This document shows positions 16,580 to 24,766 of a DNA stretch of 33,625 bases, one piece after another. The stretch is from an uncultured Clostridia bacterium (GTDB lineage: Bacteria; Bacillota; Clostridia; JAAYHZ01). Position 1 is the first letter of the stretch; every line of letters begins with the position of its first letter. Where the stretch lies: contig CALCRE010000180.1 in assembly GCA_937894465.1 (NCBI GenBank), positions 1-33,625 on the forward strand, read 5' to 3'. The notes beneath the pieces are model-generated. The model ran no database searches. It was not told where the DNA came from and saw only the letters and a program-made list of their open reading frames with translations. The translations under genes and the position numbers were made by a program.

Positions 16580-17112
16580 GATTCACCGTGTCTTACAACT
16601 TCAAATCGTTCCATGACATACTCTTCACCGGAGCCGATACCGGCTTTCGAAAGAGCAATGGCCACTTGTTCAAAAGGTGTGTCCACCCCTTCAAGATTAG
16701 GCAGCAACAATCCGGTTCTTCTCCCCTTTCTGACAATAACGCCGTACCGTTTGACATCCAACCGGTCCAAGGAATCAATACCTTCGGCCTCCATTAAAAC
16801 ATCCACCGAATAAACCAAATCGGACAATTCAGGCTCCTTAACCGGAGGAAATCTCGGATCCCTTGTTCCTGCACTGATTGCATTGTTAACTATTTCCTCG
16901 GCGATATTTTTGTAATAGGGGTTAATGGTTCCGATGCATCCTCTTAACCGGTTGCCTATTGTCTTGATAGATACAAAAACACCTGCTCTATTCTCCAACA
17001 TTTCTTCCGGCAAAGAAAGACTTTTAATATCCGGTAACTTTCTCTCCTTTATATACATTTCCAATGCCCTTCTTGCGAGTAGCACATAGGGATTTGTGTT
17101 TTTATCAATCAT
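16576..17112 (-). CDS. amrA: AmmeMemoRadiSam system protein A (AMMECR1 domain)
   Basis: The 178-residue protein is a complete AMMECR1 domain: AGVFVSIKTIGNRLRGCIGT, with the invariant LRGCIG at residues 56-61, AISAGTRDPRFPPV, and the C-terminal LLLPNLEGVDTPFEQVAIA. Its activity is unknown, and the domain is conserved from archaea to humans. In many Clostridia this domain is the C-terminal half of a protein whose N-terminal half is LigB-like. Here the two are separate but overlap by 8 bases, with an AAAGGAG ribosome site inside the upstream gene. Its stop overlaps the radical SAM start (ATGA). Coupled translation of all three suggests a complex or fixed stoichiometry. Confidence 0.94.
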   Translation of the reverse strand: MIDKNTNPYVLLARRALEMYIKERKLPDIKSLSLPEEMLENRAGVFVSIKTIGNRLRGCIGTINPYYKNIAEEIVNNAISAGTRDPRFPPVKEPELSDLVYSVDVLMEAEGIDSLDRLDVKRYGVIVRKGRRTGLLLPNLEGVDTPFEQVAIALSKAGIGSGEEYVMERFEVVRHGES

Positions 17113-17920
17113 GTTTTGCTCCTTTCGGGAGAATCCTTGCAGTCATATATCCTACACCGTAAGGTCCTTCATAGGACAACACCGAAGAGTCAAGCTCATA
17201 TCCGTCTAAGCTGCCGTATCCCATGATGATGGAAGGCAAACCGCACATAGCGGCTTTGTAAACAAAAGCATCATTCATGCCCATGAGCCCCTCTACGTCA
17301 TTCTTTTCTACAAAATCCTTGACTTTAGCATCAAACATAGGTCCTTCTTTGGCAAAACCGTAAGGACCGTCATGTTTTAGTCTGTGAGAAAGATCCGAAC
17401 TTGCAATTACAACGGTTTTACAACCAATATTCGAACCGGCTTTTTGAAACAATGTACCGCATCGATACAGATCCTCATATTTTAATCCTGCAACCGGTAT
17501 CACCACCAGTTTAAAGTCCGGATAGACATCCCGAACAAAATACAAAGGTACCATACACCCGTGGTCAAGGGAGCCGTCTAAACCGAATTGTTTCATACCG
17601 GTTCCTATCGGTAACCCTTCTTTTTCTGCTTCCAGAATAATTTCCCTCACCAGCACCAGATTATTATCAAAAGACATTCGGATATCACTTCTGCCATAAT
17701 TCGAAAAGGAACCATCGAATCGAGGTTGCTCGCTGATGTTTATAAAATCACGAAAAACCGTTGCATGGGGGGATATAACCATAATAGTATCCGGTTGAAT
17801 TTGGGCAATTTCATCTGCTATTTTTCTCACTGCCGCGATCGTGTCCTTCATCAGATCTGCATTCCCGATTCCAGGAACCATCAAAGGCGGATGAGGCATT
17901 ACATAAACACCTTGAATCAT
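17105..17920 (-). CDS. LigB-type class III extradiol-dioxygenase-like protein of the AmmeMemoRadiSam cluster
   Basis: The product of about 271 residues starts MIQGVYVMPHPPLMVPGIG. It matches the LigB/Memo superfamily domain found fused to AMMECR1 in many Clostridia, and takes the place of system protein B. Candidate metal ligands are His10 (MPHPP), the His in VISPHATVF, SLDHGCMVP and SSDLSHRLKHDGPYG. LigB enzymes use Fe(II) to cleave catechols, while the related Memo binds metal without known dioxygenase activity, so the reaction here is open. The start at 17920 is preferred over the in-frame ATG at 17941 because GGGAG (17930-17934) lies 9 bases upstream of it and the upstream one has no ribosome site. 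First gene of the three-gene unit. Confidence 0.88.
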   Translation of the reverse strand: MIQGVYVMPHPPLMVPGIGNADLMKDTIAAVRKIADEIAQIQPDTIMVISPHATVFRDFINISEQPRFDGSFSNYGRSDIRMSFDNNLVLVREIILEAEKEGLPIGTGMKQFGLDGSLDHGCMVPLYFVRDVYPDFKLVVIPVAGLKYEDLYRCGTLFQKAGSNIGCKTVVIASSDLSHRLKHDGPYGFAKEGPMFDAKVKDFVEKNDVEGLMGMNDAFVYKAAMCGLPSIIMGYGSLDGYELDSSVLSYEGPYGVGYMTARILPKGAKHD

Positions 17921-18003
17921 GTTAATCAACTCCCGTTCCATAATTTACTATTATTACCCGGCTGAGCTTTTCTATAACCTATAACGTGATATTCTCAACT
18001 TCA

Positions 18004-18034
18004 ATTATATCATATGTTCGTATAAAATGATCAA
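18004..18034 (-). promoter_or_regulatory. Promoter of the AmmeMemoRadiSam genes
   Basis: On the minus strand, -10 TATAAT (18004-18009) in the extended form TGATATAAT, with TTGATC (18029-18034) at a rather long 19-base spacing. It lies about 85 bases before the preferred start at 17920. Confidence 0.55.
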
Positions 18035-18274
18035 TCGGTTCACATGCAAAATACTAGCCTATGTTAGGATGATTGAAAACAGAACACATTTTCCCTTTTT
18101 ATTCCGAAATATATATGGAGTTCATGAAATATCGCAGGTTTATTTTTCAGTCATCGCTGCAAATCGCTATACAAAGCCTATTTCATGTCATATCAAGATA
18201 CTCGGATCAACATTTTAAAGCAAAAAAGTTCGCACAATTGTTCTGGTTTTAACGTTCTATTTATCGAAATTATG

Positions 18275-18303
18275 TTTACTGTTCTGTACATTCATGTTAT
18301 AAT
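18275..18303 (+). promoter_or_regulatory. uvrA promoter
   Basis: -35 TTTACT (18275-18280), a 17-base spacer and -10 TATAAT (18298-18303), 37 bases before the start codon. Confidence 0.75.
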
Positions 18304-18340
18304 ATCAAAGATGTGAATGAAAGAGTAATATGGAGTATGT

Positions 18341-21193
18341 ATGAAACAAGATTATATTATTATAAAAGGTGCCAAGCAACATAATTTAAAAAATATTGAT
18401 TTACAAATTCCCAGAGACAAGCTGGTAGTGGTTACCGGTCTGAGTGGTTCCGGAAAATCCTCACTTGCCTTTGACACGATTTATGCGGAAGGCCAACGCA
18501 GATATGTAGAATCTTTATCGGCATATGCACGACAATTTTTAGGCCAAATGGATAAACCGGATGTGGAGTTCATCACCGGTTTGTCACCCACCATTTCCAT
18601 TGATCAAAGAACTACCGGCAGAAATCCTCGATCAACGGTGGGGACTGCCACTGAGATATTCGATTATTTGCGTTTGCTGTATGCAACCGTAGGAATCCCC
18701 CATTGCCCGGATTGTGGAAAGGCCATCACCCAACAAACTGTTGATCAGATGGTAGATGAAATCATGCTGTATCCGGAAGGAACACGGTTACAAATTATGG
18801 CTCCGGTGATCCGGGCCCGTAAAGGTGATTATCGTCAGCTTTTCAAGGATGTAGCCAAGAGCGGATATGTCCGTGTGCGAGTGGACGGAAACATTTGGGA
18901 TGTGAACGATCAAATCGAGTTGGATCGTAACAAAAAACATGACATTGAAATCGTTGTGGACCGTATTGTTATGAAAGATGGAATTCAAAAGAGACTGACC
19001 GAATCGGTGGAGTCAGCTTTGAATTTAAGCAGCGGCTTATTATTGGTAAATGTCATTGATGGAGAAGATCGTTTATTCAGCAAGAATTTTGCTTGCCCTG
19101 ATTGCGGGATCAGCATTGAAGAGCTAACACCTCGGTTGTTTTCATTTAACAACCCCTATGGAGCCTGCCCCGTTTGCTCCGGATTAGGAACGCTCATGAC
19201 CATCGATCCGGATATGGTGATTCCCAATAAAGAGTTGTCTTTAAGAGAGGGTGCCGTCAATGTCACCGGATGGAACCTTGACAACGGTGATTCCTATGCA
19301 AGAATGTACATCGACGGATTGTGCAATCACTATCACTTTGATATTGATACACCGGTAAAGGATCTTTCCGATGAAGCGATTCAAGTGTTATTGTACGGAA
19401 CGGGAAATCAGAAGATAAAGGTGAAGTATGACAAGGATTACGGAAGCGGAACCTATCATATAAACTTCGAAGGTATCATCAGCAGCATGGAGCGTCGTTA
19501 CAAGGAAACATCATCCGAGGGAATGAAAAGTTATTATGAAGCCTATATGAGCAATGACGATTGTCCTGCATGCCACGGAAAGCGTTTAAAAAAAGAAAGT
19601 CTTGCTGTGACGATCAACGGATTGAATATCATTGATGTGTCATCCAAATCAATCAGCGAAGCTGTGGACTTTTTTAAGAGTCTTAAGCTGAATGAGCGGG
19701 AAGAAATGATTTCACGTCAAATCGTTAAAGAAATCAAAGCACGTCTTCAGTTTCTTATGAATGTTGGCTTGAATTACTTGACGCTGTCTCGTACCTCCGC
19801 TACATTGTCCGGAGGTGAAGCACAGCGAATTCGACTTGCAACCCAAGTCGGCTCGGGTCTTGTGGGCGTTTTATATATTCTAGACGAACCTTCCATCGGT
19901 CTGCATCAACGGGACAATAAAAAGCTATTGGAAACTTTGATCCAATTGAGAGATCTCGGAAACACCCTGTTGGTGGTGGAGCACGATGAGGAAACCATGT
20001 ATTATGCCGACGAAATTATTGACATCGGCCCCGGTGCGGGTAAAAACGGCGGACATGTCGTGTGTCAAGGACCTATAGAAACCATTAAAAAATGTGAAGA
20101 ATCATATACCGGGCAATATCTGAGCGGAAAGAGAAAAATAGAGGTTCCCAAAGAACGTAGACAACCCAACGGCAAATATATTGAAGTAATCAATGCAACC
20201 GAAAACAATTTGAAGCATTTGGATGTGAAGATTCCTGCCGGGCTTTTTACCTGCGTCACGGGCGTATCCGGATCCGGTAAGAGTTCATTGGTCAATAAAA
20301 TTTTATATCAAAGTTTGGCGGCATTGTTGAACAGAGCAAAGCTCAAAGCCGGGAAACACGATATGATCAAGGGAGCCGGATATCTTGACAAAGTCATTAA
20401 CATAGATCAGTCTCCCATCGGACGTACTCCTAGATCCAATCCTGCTACATACACAGGAATGTTCGACATGATCCGGGATTTGTATTCTCAAACAGTGGAA
20501 GCCAAAGTTCGGGGCTATAACAAGGGACGATTCAGCTTTAACGTAGCCGGAGGCAGATGCGAAGCTTGTAAGGGAGACGGTATTGTCAAAATAGAAATGC
20601 ATTTTCTTGCCGATGTTTATGTACCTTGCGAGGTGTGTAAAGGAAAAAGATATAACAGGGAAACATTGGAAGTAAAATACAAAGGCAAGAACATTTTTGA
20701 AGTGCTGGACATGACTGTTCAAGAAGCATATGAATTTTTCGAAAATCAATCCCGCATCAAATCCAAGCTGGAAACATTGCTGGATGTGGGACTAGGATAT
20801 ATCAAGTTAGGACAACCTTCCACCACATTATCCGGCGGAGAGGCACAACGGATCAAACTGGCCACCGAGCTTTCGAAGGTCAGCACCGGTAAAACATTAT
20901 ATATCTTAGACGAACCTACCACCGGTCTTCATATGTATGATGTTCACCGCTTGATCAACATATTACAAAAGCTCACGGACAACGGTAACACTGTAGTGGT
21001 GATCGAGCATAATTTAGAAGTCATCAAAACTTGCGATCATATTATCGACCTAGGTCCTGAAGGCGGAGATCAAGGGGGATATATCGTAGCGCAAGGCACC
21101 CCGGAGGAAGTGGCTAAAGTGACAGGATCATACACCGGTCAGTTTTTGAATACGCTCTTGTCACATGAGTATTATGATCCCACAAAAGTATAA
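18341..21193 (+). CDS. uvrA: Excinuclease ABC subunit A
   Basis: UvrA is the damage-recognition ATPase of nucleotide excision repair. It loads UvrB, after which UvrC cuts. The 950-residue length is standard. N-terminal Walker A is TGLSGSGKSSLAFDT and C-terminal Walker A is TGVSGSGKSSLVNK. Both ABC signatures read LSGGEAQR, followed by ILDEPSIGLHQRD and ILDEPTTGLHMYD. Zinc-binding cysteines are at CPDCGKAI, at CPDCGISI with CPVCSGLG, and at CEACKGDG with CEVCKGKR. GGAG lies just before the ATG. It has its own promoter and is followed by a strong terminator, so it is a single-gene unit; uvrB and uvrC are not in the window. SOS control would be expected, but I see no clear LexA box. Confidence 0.98.
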   Translation: MKQDYIIIKGAKQHNLKNIDLQIPRDKLVVVTGLSGSGKSSLAFDTIYAEGQRRYVESLSAYARQFLGQMDKPDVEFITGLSPTISIDQRTTGRNPRSTVGTATEIFDYLRLLYATVGIPHCPDCGKAITQQTVDQMVDEIMLYPEGTRLQIMAPVIRARKGDYRQLFKDVAKSGYVRVRVDGNIWDVNDQIELDRNKKHDIEIVVDRIVMKDGIQKRLTESVESALNLSSGLLLVNVIDGEDRLFSKNFACPDCGISIEELTPRLFSFNNPYGACPVCSGLGTLMTIDPDMVIPNKELSLREGAVNVTGWNLDNGDSYARMYIDGLCNHYHFDIDTPVKDLSDEAIQVLLYGTGNQKIKVKYDKDYGSGTYHINFEGIISSMERRYKETSSEGMKSYYEAYMSNDDCPACHGKRLKKESLAVTINGLNIIDVSSKSISEAVDFFKSLKLNEREEMISRQIVKEIKARLQFLMNVGLNYLTLSRTSATLSGGEAQRIRLATQVGSGLVGVLYILDEPSIGLHQRDNKKLLETLIQLRDLGNTLLVVEHDEETMYYADEIIDIGPGAGKNGGHVVCQGPIETIKKCEESYTGQYLSGKRKIEVPKERRQPNGKYIEVINATENNLKHLDVKIPAGLFTCVTGVSGSGKSSLVNKILYQSLAALLNRAKLKAGKHDMIKGAGYLDKVINIDQSPIGRTPRSNPATYTGMFDMIRDLYSQTVEAKVRGYNKGRFSFNVAGGRCEACKGDGIVKIEMHFLADVYVPCEVCKGKRYNRETLEVKYKGKNIFEVLDMTVQEAYEFFENQSRIKSKLETLLDVGLGYIKLGQPSTTLSGGEAQRIKLATELSKVSTGKTLYILDEPTTGLHMYDVHRLINILQKLTDNGNTVVVIEHNLEVIKTCDHIIDLGPEGGDQGGYIVAQGTPEEVAKVTGSYTGQFLNTLLSHEYYDPTKV

Positions 21194-21202
21194 AGAAAAA
21201 CC

Positions 21203-21227
21203 AAGGAGCCGAAAGGCTCCTTTTCTT
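21203..21227 (+). terminator. uvrA terminator, probably bidirectional
   Basis: AAGGAGCC (21203-21210), a GAAA loop, GGCTCCTT (21215-21222), then TTCTT. An A-rich stretch precedes the stem, so the reverse direction also gives a stem plus T-rich tail, and it can serve the macro-domain gene that ends at 21242 on the minus strand. Confidence 0.88.
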
Positions 21228-21241
21228 ATCAGTAAATCTTT

Positions 21242-22243
21242 TTATGCTCCTAATAACGGTTGATCAAAAGCGAACAGCGCTTCGTTGATTTCGAATATAT
21301 CATAGTTACCCTCTTGTATAAAGTATTCGATGATCACATCAAACTTATTGCTGTGGGATAATGTGTATCCGGCCTTTCCCAACAAATCCAACGTCCGGTC
21401 CAAGCTCAGTTCGAGGGCTATGGCAAAGGCCAATGCCGTAGGCTTTCCCGGGTTGTAATTCGGATTGCTACGGATCTTTGAAAAAAGCCTTCTGTCGATA
21501 TTCGCTTTTTTGTATGCTTCAACATCCGTCATATCTTTTTCGTCGATCAGTCTCAATAACATTTGAGAGAATGTCTCCTCAAGTTGATTGACCACTTCGG
21601 ATAATTTCCGTTTGGGCTTTACCGGAAAAAAAGCAGGTGCTTCATATAAAAAAGGTTCCTCGGAATAACGAACCGATTGTATCCCTCTTCTTACATCCGA
21701 TTTCATTGCCTCTTGCACATAATGATCATCGATGTATTTTTCAATTTTACGGAACATTTTTTCACTAAGCAGATTAGACACCTTGTCGAACACCACAAGA
21801 AATACACTGATCTCATGGGTAAAGATAAAGTCCTGTATGGCGGATACGGCAACACGCAATGCCTGATCTTTCGGATACCCGTATATACCGGAGGATATTA
21901 AAGGAAATGCAACAGATTCCAAATGATATTTGACGACCAATTCAAGAGAGTTTGTGTAACAGCTTCGAAGAAGCTTTTCTTCGTTATGTCCACCACCTTC
22001 CCATATGGGACCCACTGTATGTATGATGTACCTTGCAGACAATCGATACCCTTTGGTGATGACCGCATCCCCTACGGCACATCCTCCGATCCGATTGCAT
22101 TCATCTTGTAGTGCATCATAACCTGCAGCATCGAAAATAGCACCGCAAACTCCTCCTCCGGCTTGCAAAGCAGGATTTGCTGCATTGACAATAGCGTCGA
22201 CGTTCATTTTGGCAATATCATTACGTACGATCTTAAAAGGCAT
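21242..22243 (-). CDS. Macro-domain protein with C-terminal helical domain
   Basis: Residues about 1-170 of 333 form a macro domain. The signature VDAIVNAANPALQAGGGVCG includes Asn20 and Asn23, HTVGPIW follows, and PLISSGIYGYPKDQA is the phosphate-binding loop. Macro domains of this subgroup bind ADP-ribose and can hydrolyse O-acetyl-ADP-ribose or ADP-ribosyl esters. Residues about 240-333 are a separate helical domain (TDVEAYKKANIDRRLFSKIR, then LAFAIALELSLDRTLDLLGK, ending ALFAFDQPLLGA) that looks like a lambda-repressor/XRE-type helix-turn-helix. I have met this tail on other Bacillota proteins. The linker 170-240 is charged. GAAGGAG lies 11 bases before the ATG. A sense promoter and a hairpin lie upstream. 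The fusion suggests ADP-ribose signalling tied to DNA or protein binding, which is inference. Confidence 0.88.
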   Translation of the reverse strand: MPFKIVRNDIAKMNVDAIVNAANPALQAGGGVCGAIFDAAGYDALQDECNRIGGCAVGDAVITKGYRLSARYIIHTVGPIWEGGGHNEEKLLRSCYTNSLELVVKYHLESVAFPLISSGIYGYPKDQALRVAVSAIQDFIFTHEISVFLVVFDKVSNLLSEKMFRKIEKYIDDHYVQEAMKSDVRRGIQSVRYSEEPFLYEAPAFFPVKPKRKLSEVVNQLEETFSQMLLRLIDEKDMTDVEAYKKANIDRRLFSKIRSNPNYNPGKPTALAFAIALELSLDRTLDLLGKAGYTLSHSNKFDVIIEYFIQEGNYDIFEINEALFAFDQPLLGA

Positions 22244-22294
22244 GACCAGGATTCTCCTTCCGGCATTAAGGACTTTCTTTTTGTATCATTAAGC

Positions 22295-22330
22295 AAAGAA
22301 AAGGGCAGTATCATGATTCCCCCTGCCCTT
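22295..22330 (-). terminator. nrdD terminator hairpin, directly after the macro-gene promoter
   Basis: On the minus strand AAGGGCAG (22323-22330) pairs perfectly with CTGCCCTT (22301-22308) across a 14-base loop, and the T-rich TTCTTT follows. It should stop transcription from nrdD. The promoter at 22337-22365 starts just before it, so the same hairpin would form the 5' end of the macro-gene mRNA. Confidence 0.75.
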
Positions 22331-22336
22331 GTTCTT

Positions 22337-22365
22337 ATTATATAGTAGAATTTTCAAAATTTCAA
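22337..22365 (-). promoter_or_regulatory. Promoter of the macro-domain gene
   Basis: On the minus strand, -35 TTGAAA (22360-22365), a 17-base spacer and -10 TATAAT (22337-22342). The predicted start is near 22330, the first base of the terminator-like hairpin, about 87 bases before the macro-gene ATG. Confidence 0.7.
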
Positions 22366-22384
22366 CAAAACATGTTTATATACT

Positions 22385-24235
22385 TTAACCGTTTTGAACC
22401 TTGGCATACTCTTTGATTTGCTCCGGTCCGGTGAATTTTCTTACATTCTGATCCTCTAGCCCCACCAAGGTAGGCGCTGACATAATTCTGTATTTTTCAG
22501 TCAAGTCCACGCTTTCCCTGGCATTGACCTCTTGAACATCCTTGATGCCTTTTAAAATGTTTTTGGCTGCGGGACATTGAGGACATGTCGGTGTTGTAAA
22601 TAGCAACAAGCGTGCTTGTCCTTTCTTTTCCACAGACAAATTTCCTTCTTGGGTGCACGCGGCGGTTTGCATTTGTTTGGGTTTCTCATAATCGTATTCG
22701 AGTCTATTCTCAAACTCTTGCACCTTCCCGTCGTTCCAATTCTGCAAAGGACGATAGTATCCGGTTATTCTACTGTACACTTCGGTAACCGCTCCACAGG
22801 TCGGGCAGGAATATTCTTCACCGGGGACATATCCACAATTCTTACAGATGGAGTATGTCGGTGACAATGTGTAATAGGGTAGCTTGTAATTGTCGGAAAT
22901 CTTCTTCACCAAATTCATGGTGGTCTTCCAATCCGAGAGCTTCTCACCTAAGAAAGCATGGAATACGGTTCCGCTGGTATATTGGGTTTGGAACTCATCC
23001 TGTAAATCCAAGGCTTCAAACACGTCGTCTGTGTACCCCACCGGCAAGTGTGTGCTGTTGGTGTAGTACGGAGTATCTCCTTCTTCTCCGGCGCAAATGA
23101 TCCCAGGATATATTTCTCTGTCATGCTTTGCCAAACGGTATGTGGTGGATTCAGCCGGTGTCGCTTCTAAGTTAAATAAGGAACCATATTCTCCTTGATA
23201 AATCAACAGACGGTCTTTCATGTGCTTGAGAACTTCCAGCCCGAAAGCCCGTGCTTTGGGTTTGTCAATACTTTCGCCGATCCATTTTGCATTTAAGCAA
23301 GTTTCGTTCATACCGATCAATCCTATGGTGGAGAAATGATTGTCGAATGTTCCTAAGTAAACCTTGGTATAAGGGTATAAATCTTGTTCTAAAAGCTTGG
23401 ATATGATTTTACGTTTCATATCCAAGGAACGTGCAGCAACATCCATTACGCGATCCAATTCCTTGTAAAATTGTTCTTTCGTGTTGCTTTCATAAGCAAT
23501 TCTAGGCAAGTTGACGGTTACCACACCAATGGAACCGGTGCTTTCTCCTGATCCGAAGAACCCGCCGGTCTTTTTACGCAATTCTCTCAAGTCCAATCTT
23601 AATCGGCAACACATGCTACGAATATCGGAAGGCTTCATATCGCTATTTACATAGTTTGAAAAGTAAGGAGTTCCATATTTACCTGTCATTTCAAACAACA
23701 GTCTGTTGTTTTCCGTATCCGACCAATCAAAGTCCTTTGTAATGGAATAGGTGGGAATGGGATATTGGAATCCTCTTCCGTTGGCATCGCCGTCCACCAT
23801 GATCTCGATAAAAGCTTTGTTGACAATATCCATTTCACGTTGACATTCTCCGTATGTCAAGTCAATTTGTTTTCCGCCGACGAATACTTTCTCGTCTTTC
23901 AAGTCTTCCGGAACAGTCCAGTCCAATGTGATATTGGTAAAGGGAGCTTGGGAACCCCAACGACTCGGAGTATTTACACCAAACACAAAGCTTTGGATAC
24001 ATTGTTTCACTTCTTTGTACGGAAGGTTGTCGATCTTGACGAAAGGTGCCAAATAAGTATCAAAGCTCGAAAACGCTTGAGCTCCGGCCCATTCGTTTTG
24101 CATGATGCCTAAGAAATTCACCATTTGATTGCATAAAGTGGACAAGTGTTTTACAGGTGCAGATGTTATTTTTCTCGGCACACCGCCCAATCCGTTTTGA
24201 ATCAATTGTTTCAAAGACCATCCTGCACAAATCAT
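22385..24235 (-). CDS. nrdD: Anaerobic ribonucleoside-triphosphate reductase, C-terminal part after a frameshift, with fused redoxin domain
   Basis: This frame carries the last 614 residues of NrdD, which makes deoxynucleotides without oxygen using a glycyl radical. Homology starts at CAGWSLKQLIQNGLGGVP, and conserved text includes LSTLCNQMVNFLGIMQNE, FGVNTPSRWGSQAPFTN and GMNETCLNAKWIG (probable thiyl-radical Cys). A zinc site (CKNCGY with CPTCGA) and the glycyl-radical loop SRITGYYRPLQNW complete the enzyme. About 100 extra residues then form a thioredoxin/glutaredoxin-like domain with LLFTTPTCPQCPAAKNIL and a cis-Pro-type SAPTL, probably an in-built reductant. The ATG at 24235 is only the first in frame; it has no ribosome site, and the true start is in the other fragment. 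No nrdG activase gene is adjacent. Confidence 0.9.
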   Translation of the reverse strand: MICAGWSLKQLIQNGLGGVPRKITSAPVKHLSTLCNQMVNFLGIMQNEWAGAQAFSSFDTYLAPFVKIDNLPYKEVKQCIQSFVFGVNTPSRWGSQAPFTNITLDWTVPEDLKDEKVFVGGKQIDLTYGECQREMDIVNKAFIEIMVDGDANGRGFQYPIPTYSITKDFDWSDTENNRLLFEMTGKYGTPYFSNYVNSDMKPSDIRSMCCRLRLDLRELRKKTGGFFGSGESTGSIGVVTVNLPRIAYESNTKEQFYKELDRVMDVAARSLDMKRKIISKLLEQDLYPYTKVYLGTFDNHFSTIGLIGMNETCLNAKWIGESIDKPKARAFGLEVLKHMKDRLLIYQGEYGSLFNLEATPAESTTYRLAKHDREIYPGIICAGEEGDTPYYTNSTHLPVGYTDDVFEALDLQDEFQTQYTSGTVFHAFLGEKLSDWKTTMNLVKKISDNYKLPYYTLSPTYSICKNCGYVPGEEYSCPTCGAVTEVYSRITGYYRPLQNWNDGKVQEFENRLEYDYEKPKQMQTAACTQEGNLSVEKKGQARLLLFTTPTCPQCPAAKNILKGIKDVQEVNARESVDLTEKYRIMSAPTLVGLEDQNVRKFTGPEQIKEYAKVQNG

Positions 24236-24731
24236 GTATATGAATTTTAGCTTTTTTATGAGCTTCCGCTATTTCTTCGTCATACACTTCCGATAACCAA
24301 TAATTAGCGGTGATGGCACCTGAATTATGTAAAATCAAGCCGCCGATGGAATAATTGACGGTGGAGTTTTCCTTCACTCTCCAGTCTTCTTCCTTCACAT
24401 AGTTATTTACTAACTTCTTGTAGTCGATGACGGTGTTCTCCACGTTACGCATCTTTTCTCTTTGCTTCCTATACAATATATAGGCTTTAGCCACGCGGGA
24501 ATACCCTGCTTGTTGCAAAACACTTTCAACACTGTTTTGAATGTCTTCTACATGAATTTTGTTGTCAAATACAAATTCCTGAAACTCTGCTGTTACTCTC
24601 AATGCCAGCAACTCCAACACATCCTCATTCCAAGTGGAGCCGGTTGCTATAAAAGCCTTCTTCATCGCTTCGGAAATTCTATGAATATCGAACATTGCCG
24701 GTGACCCGTCTCTCTTTACTACTGATATCAT
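24060..24731 (-). CDS. nrdD: Anaerobic ribonucleoside-triphosphate reductase, N-terminal part before a frameshift
   Basis: This frame holds the true start of nrdD: MISVVKRDGSPAMFDIHRIS begins an ATP-cone allosteric domain (about 1-90), followed by the start of the catalytic barrel. Family similarity stops at AKIHIHD (residue 167, 24231). Beyond that the frame reads about 57 unrelated residues to a stop at 24060, overlapping the second fragment. ATG at 24731 is preferred over the GTG at 24734 because GGAGG (24739-24743) is then 7 bases away. Relatives read HIHDLSMLTGYCAGWSL here, whereas this sequence jumps from HIHD to CAGWSL one frame over. That fits loss of about 20 bases and needs checking as an assembly error. 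NrdR boxes and a consensus promoter lie upstream. Confidence 0.9.
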   Translation of the reverse strand: MISVVKRDGSPAMFDIHRISEAMKKAFIATGSTWNEDVLELLALRVTAEFQEFVFDNKIHVEDIQNSVESVLQQAGYSRVAKAYILYRKQREKMRNVENTVIDYKKLVNNYVKEEDWRVKENSTVNYSIGGLILHNSGAITANYWLSEVYDEEIAEAHKKAKIHIHDLCRMVFETIDSKRIGRCAEKNNICTCKTLVHFMQSNGEFLRHHAKRMGRSSSVFEL

Positions 24732-24766
24732 CACTGTTCCTCCATAAATACCTTTTATGTTCCTTT

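Larger units (their letters stand above)
17921..18340. other. 420-bp divergent intergenic region before uvrA
   Basis: It holds the minus-strand promoter for the AmmeMemoRadiSam genes and the plus-strand uvrA promoter. The rest is AT-rich. An open frame at 18027-18218 has no ribosome site and no recognisable protein, so it is not called. No convincing LexA box was found. Confidence 0.6.

Noticed and set aside
18027..18218. 63-codon open frame in the gap before uvrA
   Set aside because: No ribosome site, AT-rich low-information translation with no motif, and it lies between two good promoters.
18220..18300. Possible LexA/SOS box before uvrA (ACAATTGT and repeated GTTCT)
   Set aside because: The GTTC elements are in direct, not inverted, orientation, and no GAAC-N4-GTTC arrangement is present.
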